A DNA stretch of 64,000 nt from assembly GCF_012641275.1 (NCBI RefSeq), contig NZ_JABAIA010000004.1, positions 186,001 through 250,000 of the forward strand, in the 5' to 3' direction. The position numbers and the translations under genes were made by a program. The DNA is from Chitinophaga varians. GTDB taxonomy: Bacteria; Bacteroidota; Bacteroidia; Chitinophagales; Chitinophagaceae. The notes below the pieces were generated by a model, which was given only the letters and a program-made list of their open reading frames with translations, was not told the DNA's origin and ran no database searches. Positions 1 through 9,654 of this stretch are shown here, piece after piece; within the stretch, counting starts at the first letter, position 1; each line of letters starts with the position of its first letter.

Positions 1-117
1 CAGCTATGCCTTGTCTCCAAATCATGCACCGAAATCTCATCTGCGAAAATTTCAGCTAAGCACCCTCCATTTCTGTAATAATTAACTGTCTTTCTTGAAT
101 ATTTCAAAATGTTTGTT

Positions 118-657
118 ATGAGTACGTTTATCCCCGGTTGGTATTTAATTTATACCAAGCCACGACAAGAACGAAAGGTAGTAGGATCGCTGGCTGGTCT
201 CGGAATTGATCATTTCCTGCCAACCATTAAAACAGTAAGCCAACGAAGTGATAGAAAAAAAACGATCGAAAATCCCATGTTCCCGTCTTATGTTTTTGTC
301 CATCCTAATACTGTCAACGAGCTGTTTGCAGGACAAGATCTGGACGGAGCTGTATCGTATGTTAAGTTTGGAAAAAGGAAAGCCATTCTTGCACCGGAAG
401 TAATTGACAATGTTAAGATCATTGCTGCGAATGCGAAGAATATCGAAATTTCATATGATCACTTTTCGCCCGGGGAAAAGTTGATCATTCAAAAAGGAGC
501 ACTTGCCGGATTACAATGTGAAATGATCTCTTATAAAAATAAGAATCTGGCCCTGGTAAGAATAGAACTGTTGCAACGGAACATTATTGTGGATGTTGAG
601 GCCGGGCACCTGAATGCTCAACTATCCGTTAAGGACATGACCTGTAAAACGTATTGA
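118..657 (+). CDS. UpxY-type NusG-like transcription antiterminator
   Basis: This is a specialised NusG paralogue that probably travels with RNA polymerase and helps it read through the long operon behind it. An N-terminal NGN domain is recognisable from GWYLIYTKPRQERK and NPMFPSYVFV. A C-terminal KOW-like segment (SPGEKLIIQKGALAGLQCEM) follows. About 180 aa is normal for UpxY/LoaP-type proteins. I chose the ATG at 118 because it aligns residue for residue with the start of the second copy at 58,804; an in-frame ATG at 109 is the alternative. Only 7 nt separate it from the permease gene. UpxY proteins are known to act in cis on capsule operons. Its role for the NRPS locus is inferred from position. 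Confidence 0.88.
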   Translation: MSTFIPGWYLIYTKPRQERKVVGSLAGLGIDHFLPTIKTVSQRSDRKKTIENPMFPSYVFVHPNTVNELFAGQDLDGAVSYVKFGKRKAILAPEVIDNVKIIAANAKNIEISYDHFSPGEKLIIQKGALAGLQCEMISYKNKNLALVRIELLQRNIIVDVEAGHLNAQLSVKDMTCKTY

Positions 658-664
658 AAGAGTT

Positions 665-3100
665 ATGCGAAATGGTATCTATTTAAATATTTTCCTTAGA
701 AACATTGGTAGGAATAAGCTCTATTTTACTATTAATTTAATAGGGTTAATCATCGGTATTACTACCAGTCTGTTTATTTTCCTGTATGTGAGCTATGAGT
801 TTAGTTATGACCGTTTTCATAATAACGGGGAGAATATCTATCGTATTGCGGTAAACAATTATCAGGAAGGGAAACTGTCATCTGCTGATGCCATGGCGTA
901 TTCCGGGCTGGCACCTGCTTTGAAAGCAGATATTCCTGCTATCAAAGACTACGTCAGGCTGAAAGGCGAAAATGGATTTATAGGAAGAGAGGATAAAAAG
1001 GATACCAGATTTAAAGAATTTAAGATATTTTATGCTGATCCACATTTCTTTGATTTCTTTTCCTTCCCGTTAATAAACGGTGATAAACAGACAGCCCTTA
1101 AAGAGCCTAATACGGCTGTTATTACGGCTGCTGCTCAAAAGAAATATTTTGGAAATGAAAGCGCCCTTGGAAAAACAATTATTTTCGATGGAAAGGAAGT
1201 ATTTAATATCACAGGGATCATGGCCGATCTGCCGGAAAATTCACACCTGAGGCTGGAGTTCCTTTTCTCTTATAGTACACTTTATCACATTACGGGGCGG
1301 GACTCTGCTGAAAACAGCCTGGACTGGAACGAGTTTTACACCTATATCCGGCTGGACCCTGATGCGAAAGCAGGCAGTGTGGAACATAAAATAAATACTA
1401 TCGCCACAGCTATAAAAGGAGAGCGGCTGGCTAAAGCGGGACGTAAAGAAACACTTTTCCTGCAACCTTTAAGGTCCATTCACACGGCATCTGATCTGCT
1501 TCATGAAATAAAACCGGCGACCAGTGATAAAACACTTTATTTCTTCCTGCTGGCAGGGGTCATTATTCTGCTAATTGCCTGGATAAACTATGTGAACCTG
1601 ACCACCATTAAAGCTTTCGAACGGGCCAAGGAAGTAGGGATTCAAAAAGTGCTGGGAGCTGAACGCGGAGAGCTGATGAAAAGATTCCTGCTGGAAAATA
1701 CCATCACCAACCTGGCAGCTGTTATCATCGCTATTGTATTCCTGCTGGTGCTTCCTCCACTTCTGTTTAATTATCTGAATACACAATTATTCGCAGAAGC
1801 CCCGCTCCGGCATACAGGTACCTGGGTAATAATAGGAGCCATTTTTCTGTGTGGTGTTTTTATTACAGGGATATATCCTGCTACATTGATGTCTTCTTTT
1901 ATGCCGGTGTCCATATTGAAAGGTAAATTTAAACGCTCCCCGCGGGATATCTTTTTAAGAGAAGCGCTGGTAGCCTTTCAGTTCCTGATTACGATGATGC
2001 TGATAGGAGTTACCCTGGTTATCTACCGGCAGATAAACTTTATGCTCAGCATGAATAAGGGCATAAATATCGAACGAATGCTGGCTATTGAATCCCCTCG
2101 TGTTTTCTCCAATGATACCATCCCCTATAAACTACTATTCGAAGGATTTAAACATGACCTTAGTCGCAATAAGAATATCACGAACGTGAGCTTTACCACG
2201 ACTGTTTCGAGTAAGGAAAATTATTGGAAAGAGCCTGTCCGGTTGAGCAATGAGGAAGTATTCAAATCCAGGGAGATTGAAGTGGCGGGAGTAGACCAGG
2301 ATTTTATGAAGACTTTCCAGATCCAGCTGAAAGCCGGCAGATTCTACGCTGATGAGTTTCCCGCTGACGGCGGAAGGAGCATTATCCTGAACGAAGCGGC
2401 AGTTAAGTACCTGGGAATGGACAATGCAGATGACGCACTTAAGAAGAAACTGGTACTTTGGGATAACGAAAGGGATATCGTAGGCGTTATTAAAAATTAC
2501 TACAACTTATCCCTGAAAAGAGATATTTCTCCTACCGCATACGTTTTCCGATATGTCCCGAGATCGTATGTCACAGTGAAAATTGATAACGCGGACAATT
2601 TTTCAGATGTCATTAAATATTGCCGGGCGGAATGGGACAACTTTTTCCCGGGGAACTCTTTCGAATACTTTATTGTACAGGAATCTTATGATAAACAGTA
2701 CCAGGACGAGATACGCTTTAAGAAGATTTTTATTTTATCAACGATACTTGCTTCGCTGATCGCCTGCCTCGGACTGTTTGGCCTTACCTTGTACGAAACC
2801 ATACAACGCAAACGTGAGATCGGTATCAGGAAATCACTGGGCGCCACCACGTTTGATATCGTGAAGCTGCTCAGCCTGAAGGTTGTTAAAATACTGGCCA
2901 TTGTCATTGTTATTGCGATACCGATTATTCACATCAGCATGAGTAAATGGTTGTCCGGATATACCGTGCATATAACCCTAAGCGTATGGATCTACCTGCT
3001 TACTATTGTGTTAATCACCCTGATAACACTTTTTACAACTGTCTACCAGTCTATAAAAGCTGCCAACAACACGCCTATACAGTCTCTCCGTAACGAATAG
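665..3100 (+). CDS. FtsX/MacB-type ABC transporter permease
   Basis: A large inner-membrane permease of the MacB/FtsX class common in Bacteroidota. An N-terminal membrane segment (about residues 20-45) is followed by a periplasmic MacB core domain, three membrane helices at about 290-415, a second anchor near 435, another periplasmic domain and a final helix set at about 690-805. This is the usual duplicated architecture of about 800 aa. The typical FtsX motif is seen twice (EVGIQKVLGAERGEL and EIGIRKSLGATTFDI). No partner ATPase lies in the window. It sits between the antiterminator and the first NRPS with 7- and 11-nt gaps, so it is probably co-transcribed. It could serve export of the product or self-protection, but nothing in the sequence proves that. 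Confidence 0.88.
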   Translation: MRNGIYLNIFLRNIGRNKLYFTINLIGLIIGITTSLFIFLYVSYEFSYDRFHNNGENIYRIAVNNYQEGKLSSADAMAYSGLAPALKADIPAIKDYVRLKGENGFIGREDKKDTRFKEFKIFYADPHFFDFFSFPLINGDKQTALKEPNTAVITAAAQKKYFGNESALGKTIIFDGKEVFNITGIMADLPENSHLRLEFLFSYSTLYHITGRDSAENSLDWNEFYTYIRLDPDAKAGSVEHKINTIATAIKGERLAKAGRKETLFLQPLRSIHTASDLLHEIKPATSDKTLYFFLLAGVIILLIAWINYVNLTTIKAFERAKEVGIQKVLGAERGELMKRFLLENTITNLAAVIIAIVFLLVLPPLLFNYLNTQLFAEAPLRHTGTWVIIGAIFLCGVFITGIYPATLMSSFMPVSILKGKFKRSPRDIFLREALVAFQFLITMMLIGVTLVIYRQINFMLSMNKGINIERMLAIESPRVFSNDTIPYKLLFEGFKHDLSRNKNITNVSFTTTVSSKENYWKEPVRLSNEEVFKSREIEVAGVDQDFMKTFQIQLKAGRFYADEFPADGGRSIILNEAAVKYLGMDNADDALKKKLVLWDNERDIVGVIKNYYNLSLKRDISPTAYVFRYVPRSYVTVKIDNADNFSDVIKYCRAEWDNFFPGNSFEYFIVQESYDKQYQDEIRFKKIFILSTILASLIACLGLFGLTLYETIQRKREIGIRKSLGATTFDIVKLLSLKVVKILAIVIVIAIPIIHISMSKWLSGYTVHITLSVWIYLLTIVLITLITLFTTVYQSIKAANNTPIQSLRNE

Positions 3101-3111
3101 TCAAGGATTTT

Positions 3112-6100
3112 ATGAATGTCAATATCATCGATTGCCTGCTACATAATGCAGCGATCGGAAACTCCGTGGGAATAACTCTGATCAATAGTGAGCATGACAG
3201 TGAACTGATGTCGTATCGGCAACTGCTGCATGCGGCGCAATGTATGTTGCATCAGCTACAGGAAAAAGGTGTTGCAAAAGGGAATGAGATCGTCTTACAG
3301 ATCGAAGATAATAAGACCTTATTAATCGCCTTCTGGGCTTGTGTGATCGGGAAATTTATTCCTGTTCCGCTGTCCGTGGAAAGTAAAGCCTCTCATAAAG
3401 TTAAGCTGACAGCGGTCTGGAAGAAATTAAACCATCCTTATTTGTTCACCGACAAAAAGCAGTTGGAAGATATCCGGGACATCATGGTGGCGGAAGGACT
3501 ACAGGAATTGCCAACACGCAGCATTGTATGGGAAGAGCTGAAGACATCAGGCCCTTTGGCCCCCGTGGCGGTAACAACTGGTGACGATATTGCTTTTATA
3601 CAGTTCTCTTCCGGCTCAACAGGCGATCCTAAAGGCGTTATATTGACACATGAGAATTTGATAACAAATACAAAGGATATCATCAGCGCATCCGGAATGG
3701 ACAGCAATGCCAGATCTCTAAGCTGGATGCCGTTGACACATGATATGGGGATGATCTGCTTTCACCTGAGCAGCCTGACGGCAAATATCAACCAATACCT
3801 CATCCCTACGTCGCTGTTTATCAGACGACCGGTTATGTGGATCAGCAAAGCAGGCGAATACGGTGCAACCCACCTGTACTCGCCCAACTTCGGTTATCAT
3901 TATTTCCTGCAGGCGCTGGAAAGGTTGTCCGTGGTACCGGAATGGGACTTGTCGTCCGTGAAATTAATTTATAACGGCGCAGAACCGATCTCTTATGAAA
4001 TATGCCGGCAGTTTGTAGAAGCATTGACACCGTATAAGCTGAAGAAAAACGTGGTGTTTCCCGGATATGGACTGGCAGAGGCTTCTGTGGCGGTCACTTT
4101 ATCAGAATTGGACCAACCACTTGTTGTATTAAACCTGGATAGAAATCATCTGCAGGTAGGGGAGTGTATTCAGGAAGCGGAATATCCGCAGGACGGTGTG
4201 GCGTTTGTTGGAGTAGGTTATCCTATTATTCACTGCAAAGTGCGCGTCTGTGATAAAGCCGGCGTCATACTTCCCGAGGGGCATATCGGACATGTGCAGA
4301 TAAAGGGAGGAAATGTGACACGGGGATACTACAATGACGAGGTACGGTCCGCGGAATTATTTACAGCGGATAACTGGCTGAAAACAGGTGATATTGGCTT
4401 CTTTCGGGATGATATGTTATTTCTGACAGGCAGAGAAAAAAATATTATAATTATAAATGGTCAGAATTATTATCCACAAGACATAGAAAGAGCGGCTGAA
4501 AAGGTCCCCGGCCTCGAACCAGGAAAGGTTGTCGCCTGCGGTGTTCCTGATCTGGATGGACGGACCGCCCTGATTGTTTTTATATTATACAAAGGAACAT
4601 TGGCTGGTTTCCTGCCGGTTGCGCAAAGCGTGAAAAAATTTGTCCTCGATGCCACCGGGCTTATTGCGGATGATGTGTTGCCGGTAAAGAAAATTCCCAA
4701 GACCACCAGTGGGAAGATCAGGAATTTTGCCCTGGTGAAACAATATCAAACCGGGGAATTTGATAAAATCCGGCAGGAATTACGCACGCTATTCACATCC
4801 ACCCATATAAATACCAATGTAAAGGAAAAACTCACGGCAGTATGGAATTACCTTTTCGGAGTAGTGCCGGACCCCGGGCAATCTTTCGTTGAAATGGGAT
4901 TGAACAGCCTGCAGGCCATGTCATTGTTGAACAGGTTGAGGATTGACTTTGACATAAACCTCACTGTAAAAGACCTGTTCGTGTATCCTTCCATCAGCAA
5001 GCTGGCAGCACTGCTGGAAGCTCAGCGAGCTCCAGTGGAGGTAACAGTGTACACCGGGCAGACAGTGGGAATGCCTGATGAAGCAGGCAAAATTCTGCCC
5101 ATGCAGCGTAAGTTCTGGTACCTGCATCAGTACAATGAGGAGAGTAAAAGTGCATTGAATATCGCCTTATCAGCGTCTGTAAAGGGACATATACAAATAG
5201 CCGCTTTGGAGACGGCCGTCAACAGATTGATACTCCGGCATGAATGCCTGCGGTCTTCGTTCCTGCTGAAGGAGAATGGCCCCATGCTACAGGTGCAGGA
5301 ACTGCCGTTGAGTAATGAGATTGAAATAATGGATATGTCCGGAGAAGAGAACCCGATTGGAATGGCAAACGAATGGATGATGACGGCGGTAAACAGACCG
5401 TTTAATCTAACAGCCGCACCACTAATGAGATGTTGTATTGCCCGGTATAGCCAGACGGAGAGCCTGCTTTCACTGGTCTTTCATCATATCATAGCAGATG
5501 GCTGGTCTCTGACCATTTTTGCCAATGAGTTCACCGAAGATTATAATGCCGCCGTGTCAGGCGCCATATTACCGGAACGGCAAAAAGCTGCCGCCACCTC
5601 TGCATTCATCTCATGGTACGACAGCCAGCCGGCCCGCTACTTTCAGAAAGACATGGACTACTGGAGAAAGCAGCTCAGGGATGGGTTAATACAGCCTGAA
5701 CTGCCTGTATACAACAGGAAAACTGCCTTGCTGTCATTCAAAGGAGGACAAGTGACTACACAGTTGCCCGTTGAACTGATCGGGTCTGTCGACAGCTACT
5801 GCAAAACACAGGAGGCCACTCTTTTCATGGGGCTGCTGGCAGTATTGCGGGGCCTGTTGTTCAGGTATACTGCACAACCCAAAGTTCACCTGGGCATAAA
5901 TACCTCAGGTCGGAACAGTCATCTGCTGGAACAAATGACCGGATGTTTGCTGAACCAGGCTATTTTAGGAATAGAGGCGGGCAGAGCAGATACTTTTGAA
6001 TCCCTCCTGCAGAAAGTAAGGGCAGCAGTAATAGAGAGCCTTGACCATCAGGTATTGTATTTGGATGGACTACTGGAACAAATAGCTGATGAAGGAGAGC

Positions 6101-9100
6101 TGTCCTGGGTGGCACCAGATATCTTTGTCCTCTTTCAGAACTTCGCTGAGCTGCCCAGCCTGCAGGGAATGGAGAAAAGCGGTCTGAATATCACTCCCAA
6201 TGAACTCCCTGTCAATACAACGCCTGCTAACATGATTTTTGAATTTATCATAGGGCATCCCGGCGAAGCAGTCAATTTGAATCTCAGATATAACAGCAAC
6301 CTGATATCGGAGCAGGCGGTGGAAGGGTTGCTGGAACACTACAAAAATTTGTGTACGGGCCTGGTCCGGAAAACAGATGTACCCATAGTGGATATACCAT
6401 TGTTGTCCGGTGAAGAGCACGCACAGCTGTTGACCTGGGGCCGGGGCAACAAACGCGGGGACGTGTTCACTCCTGCCTGCGCAATGATCGCCAAACATGC
6501 ATTGCAACGTCCCGACGCCATAGCTGTCATAGCCCAAGAGAGGTTAGTCACCTACCATGAGCTGACTGTGGAAATTGACCGGGTTGTGGCGCTGCTGCAA
6601 AAGAAAGGAGCAGTCAAAGGAGACCCTATCGGCGTTTTAATACCCCGCTCCGCCGAAGCAATCATATTAATGCTGGGGATTATGAAAGCCGGTACTATCT
6701 ATGTGCCTATTGATACTGTTTATCCGGTTGCGCGTATACAATACATCATAGAGAATGCGGCTGTCAAATTTGTATTTGCCAATACAGAAACCCGGCCATT
6801 ACTGGATACGATAGGAGGTGTAAACGTGCTGTCCAGTACCGACAGTACGCCCCGGACGGCGGCAGATACTTCTGAAGACAGTCGCTGTTGCCAGGAAGAT
6901 CCGGCTTATATCCTATACACTTCCGGATCCACCGGGAAACCGAAAGGGGTGATCATCAGCCATGGCTCCCTTGTGGACTATGCCAATACTTTTGTCAGAT
7001 ATTTTGAGATCACTTCTGCTGATAAAGTATTGCACCAGGCTACTATCGCTTTTGACATTGCCATGGAAGAGATATTTCCGGTATTGACAGCCGGAGGTAG
7101 TGTCGTTATCGCTGAAGAGGGTGGACGGGACATCGAAGGTCTCATCGACCGAATAACTACGCATGACGTAACCGTGGTGAGCACTACGCCAATGGTCATA
7201 TATGAGCTGAATAAAAGGGAGTTTTTCCTGAATAAACTACGGATATTAATCAGCGGGGGAGATAAATTGAAGGCAACTCATATAGACAGACTGTTGCCGT
7301 CCGTATCAGTTTATAATACGTATGGTCCTACAGAAACAACTGTCTGTGCAACCTATTATAAAGTCGGCTCAATTGAAAACGCTTCCCTGATCGGCAGGCC
7401 TATCGAGAATCGCAACATCTATATTGTAGGCGCACATGGTGATTTGCAGGTAAAGGGAGGCATCGGCGAAATATATATTGGCGGTAAAGGGCTGGCATCG
7501 GGATATGTTAATGATCCCGAACAAACAGGGCTGGTATTTGGCAACCACACATTTACCAGTGAACGGCTCTATCGTACCGGCGACCTCGGAAGGTGGAACT
7601 CAGCAGGGGAATTAGTGTTCCTGGGACGAAAAGATGAACAGGTGAAGCTACATGGCTATAGAGTGGAAATCGGAGAGATTGAGCAGGCATTGCTGCATAC
7701 GCCAGGGATAAAAGACGCCGCAATAATTAAGGACGACAGGGATGACAAGCTGAAATTATATGGATTTTATACTGCTGATAATGAAATTGAAAAAGAAAGC
7801 CTGCTGACTGCTCTCAGGAGTCAATTACCTGCCTATATGTTGCCACTGTGGCTGACTTATCTGGACCGGATGCCGTTGACCGGGAACGGAAAGGTGGACA
7901 GCAAGGCGTTATTGGCCATCATAGATATACATCGACAGGATGTCTCGAAGCAGTATACTACTTCCCGAAACAGTACAGAGGCAGAAATACTTAAACTATG
8001 GTCAGCAGTATTGGAACAGGAGATCAATGATATTGATGCTAACTTTTTTGAACGCGGGGGAAATTCCATTCTCGGAACCCGTGTCTTACATGCTCTTATC
8101 GGACTGCTAAAGGTTGATGTGAGCCTGGCCGATCTTTTTATGTATCCGACAGTACGTTCGCTTACGGCTGCTCTCGCGGCCCGGCCATTTAATGTGAAAG
8201 GATTGGAGAAAGTCCCTCCCAGACTTTATTATGATTTATCCTATGCACAGCGCAGGATGTGGCTTCTCACACAAAAACAACAGAATGAAAACGCCTATGT
8301 AATAACTGCCAGCTACAAAGTGACGGGAAACCTGGATGTCGATGTGCTTAATCAGGCAATGGACATCATGATCGCAAAACACGAGATGTTGAGAACGACA
8401 TTTGTAGAAACCGAAGGAGATATCAAACAACGGGTGTATGCTTTAGCTCCTGGAGGATTTGCTGCGGAGGTAGCAGTCATGGAGAAGGATGCGCTCACAA
8501 AAGGGATGCTGAAGAAGGAAATATACACGCAGCTGCGGCGGCCGTTCGACCTGTCGGTATGGCCACTGATAAGAGTTGTGGTATATAAACTGGCAGATGA
8601 AGAACAGGTTATTTTCTTTAATATTCATCATATTATATGTGATGGGCTATCTATGAATATCCTGGCTGCAGGATTATTCGAAGCGTATTATGAGCTAAAA
8701 TCGGGTGGGGAGTCTGCCCGGCATGTAAAGCCGGCGGACTTTGATTATACGGATTATGTATACTGGCAGCAGCAGTTACTGAACGATCACACAGGTGCTG
8801 AAAGCAGCGCTTACTGGCTTAAAAAAATAACGGATACTCCTCATCTTTTACAGCATTTTTCCATCAGGCAAGAGGATGCTGTTCCCACCGTATCCGGAGC
8901 TACCATACTGGAGATATGGCCGCAAGATGTAATAAAGAATATCCGGCAGTTTTGTACACAGTATGCCACCACTTCTTATGCTTTGCTGCTGTCGGTGGTC
9001 AAAGTACTGTTGTATACCTATACGAAAGGTCAGCCGCTGATTACCGTAGGAAGCCCGTTTTCAGGACGGACACTGAAAGAGCTTGAAACGCTTGTCGGGC

Positions 9101-9642
9101 TGTTTCTGAATAATATTGTTTTACAAACAGCGATAGCTCCCGGGGATACTTTTGCGATGTTGCTGAAAAACGTAAAAGAGGAGATCGCACATGCCATGAA
9201 GCATCAGCAATATCCCTATGATAAGCTTGTAGAGGAACTGCACGGACATCGGTCATCCCCGGATAACCCATTTTATGACGTGTTGGTGGTACATCAGGAA
9301 GACCGGTTGACAGATATAATAAACGGATTCAACGGTAATGCGCATACGCTAAGGTTACAGGACCTGAGAATTTATAATCCGATAAGTAAATTAGGACTTA
9401 GCTTTTTTTTCCGGGAAGCGGTCAGTCACCTGGCAGTGGAAATAGAATACAGCACCAGGCTGTTCAATGGACCGCTCATTACGGCGATGGCCGGGGATTT
9501 ACTAAAAATGACACACATTGTGCTGGCTGATCCGGAGATACAAATGCGGACACTCAGGTTGCATTTCCAGGATGAGGTAACCCGGGAAGAACATAGCTCC
9601 TTTAAAGACGCTACTCTTATTAATATTGATGACAGTTTTTAA
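3112..9642 (+). CDS. Starter NRPS: FAAL - carrier - C - A - T - C
   Basis: This 2176-aa protein loads a fatty acid and the first amino acid. Residues 1-555 resemble a fatty-acyl-AMP ligase (FSSGSTGDPKG near 161; GREKNIIIINGQNYYPQDIE near 439, the FAAL-type hinge). An acyl carrier with GLNSL lies near 596. The first C domain has HHIIADG near 791. The A domain has YTSGSTGKPKG near 1268, YGPTETT near 1402 and NGKV near 1592. The T domain has GGNSI near 1648. The second C domain has HHIICDG near 1839. By eye the A pocket reads DIESISTVC plus Lys, which I cannot assign. The protein ends with a C domain and the tail NIDDSF, so the next residue comes from a separate protein. It should acylate residue 1 and then join residue 1 to residue 2. 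Confidence 0.93.
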   Translation: MNVNIIDCLLHNAAIGNSVGITLINSEHDSELMSYRQLLHAAQCMLHQLQEKGVAKGNEIVLQIEDNKTLLIAFWACVIGKFIPVPLSVESKASHKVKLTAVWKKLNHPYLFTDKKQLEDIRDIMVAEGLQELPTRSIVWEELKTSGPLAPVAVTTGDDIAFIQFSSGSTGDPKGVILTHENLITNTKDIISASGMDSNARSLSWMPLTHDMGMICFHLSSLTANINQYLIPTSLFIRRPVMWISKAGEYGATHLYSPNFGYHYFLQALERLSVVPEWDLSSVKLIYNGAEPISYEICRQFVEALTPYKLKKNVVFPGYGLAEASVAVTLSELDQPLVVLNLDRNHLQVGECIQEAEYPQDGVAFVGVGYPIIHCKVRVCDKAGVILPEGHIGHVQIKGGNVTRGYYNDEVRSAELFTADNWLKTGDIGFFRDDMLFLTGREKNIIIINGQNYYPQDIERAAEKVPGLEPGKVVACGVPDLDGRTALIVFILYKGTLAGFLPVAQSVKKFVLDATGLIADDVLPVKKIPKTTSGKIRNFALVKQYQTGEFDKIRQELRTLFTSTHINTNVKEKLTAVWNYLFGVVPDPGQSFVEMGLNSLQAMSLLNRLRIDFDINLTVKDLFVYPSISKLAALLEAQRAPVEVTVYTGQTVGMPDEAGKILPMQRKFWYLHQYNEESKSALNIALSASVKGHIQIAALETAVNRLILRHECLRSSFLLKENGPMLQVQELPLSNEIEIMDMSGEENPIGMANEWMMTAVNRPFNLTAAPLMRCCIARYSQTESLLSLVFHHIIADGWSLTIFANEFTEDYNAAVSGAILPERQKAAATSAFISWYDSQPARYFQKDMDYWRKQLRDGLIQPELPVYNRKTALLSFKGGQVTTQLPVELIGSVDSYCKTQEATLFMGLLAVLRGLLFRYTAQPKVHLGINTSGRNSHLLEQMTGCLLNQAILGIEAGRADTFESLLQKVRAAVIESLDHQVLYLDGLLEQIADEGELSWVAPDIFVLFQNFAELPSLQGMEKSGLNITPNELPVNTTPANMIFEFIIGHPGEAVNLNLRYNSNLISEQAVEGLLEHYKNLCTGLVRKTDVPIVDIPLLSGEEHAQLLTWGRGNKRGDVFTPACAMIAKHALQRPDAIAVIAQERLVTYHELTVEIDRVVALLQKKGAVKGDPIGVLIPRSAEAIILMLGIMKAGTIYVPIDTVYPVARIQYIIENAAVKFVFANTETRPLLDTIGGVNVLSSTDSTPRTAADTSEDSRCCQEDPAYILYTSGSTGKPKGVIISHGSLVDYANTFVRYFEITSADKVLHQATIAFDIAMEEIFPVLTAGGSVVIAEEGGRDIEGLIDRITTHDVTVVSTTPMVIYELNKREFFLNKLRILISGGDKLKATHIDRLLPSVSVYNTYGPTETTVCATYYKVGSIENASLIGRPIENRNIYIVGAHGDLQVKGGIGEIYIGGKGLASGYVNDPEQTGLVFGNHTFTSERLYRTGDLGRWNSAGELVFLGRKDEQVKLHGYRVEIGEIEQALLHTPGIKDAAIIKDDRDDKLKLYGFYTADNEIEKESLLTALRSQLPAYMLPLWLTYLDRMPLTGNGKVDSKALLAIIDIHRQDVSKQYTTSRNSTEAEILKLWSAVLEQEINDIDANFFERGGNSILGTRVLHALIGLLKVDVSLADLFMYPTVRSLTAALAARPFNVKGLEKVPPRLYYDLSYAQRRMWLLTQKQQNENAYVITASYKVTGNLDVDVLNQAMDIMIAKHEMLRTTFVETEGDIKQRVYALAPGGFAAEVAVMEKDALTKGMLKKEIYTQLRRPFDLSVWPLIRVVVYKLADEEQVIFFNIHHIICDGLSMNILAAGLFEAYYELKSGGESARHVKPADFDYTDYVYWQQQLLNDHTGAESSAYWLKKITDTPHLLQHFSIRQEDAVPTVSGATILEIWPQDVIKNIRQFCTQYATTSYALLLSVVKVLLYTYTKGQPLITVGSPFSGRTLKELETLVGLFLNNIVLQTAIAPGDTFAMLLKNVKEEIAHAMKHQQYPYDKLVEELHGHRSSPDNPFYDVLVVHQEDRLTDIINGFNGNAHTLRLQDLRIYNPISKLGLSFFFREAVSHLAVEIEYSTRLFNGPLITAMAGDLLKMTHIVLADPEIQMRTLRLHFQDEVTREEHSSFKDATLINIDDSF

Positions 9643-9654
9643 AATAATGTACTT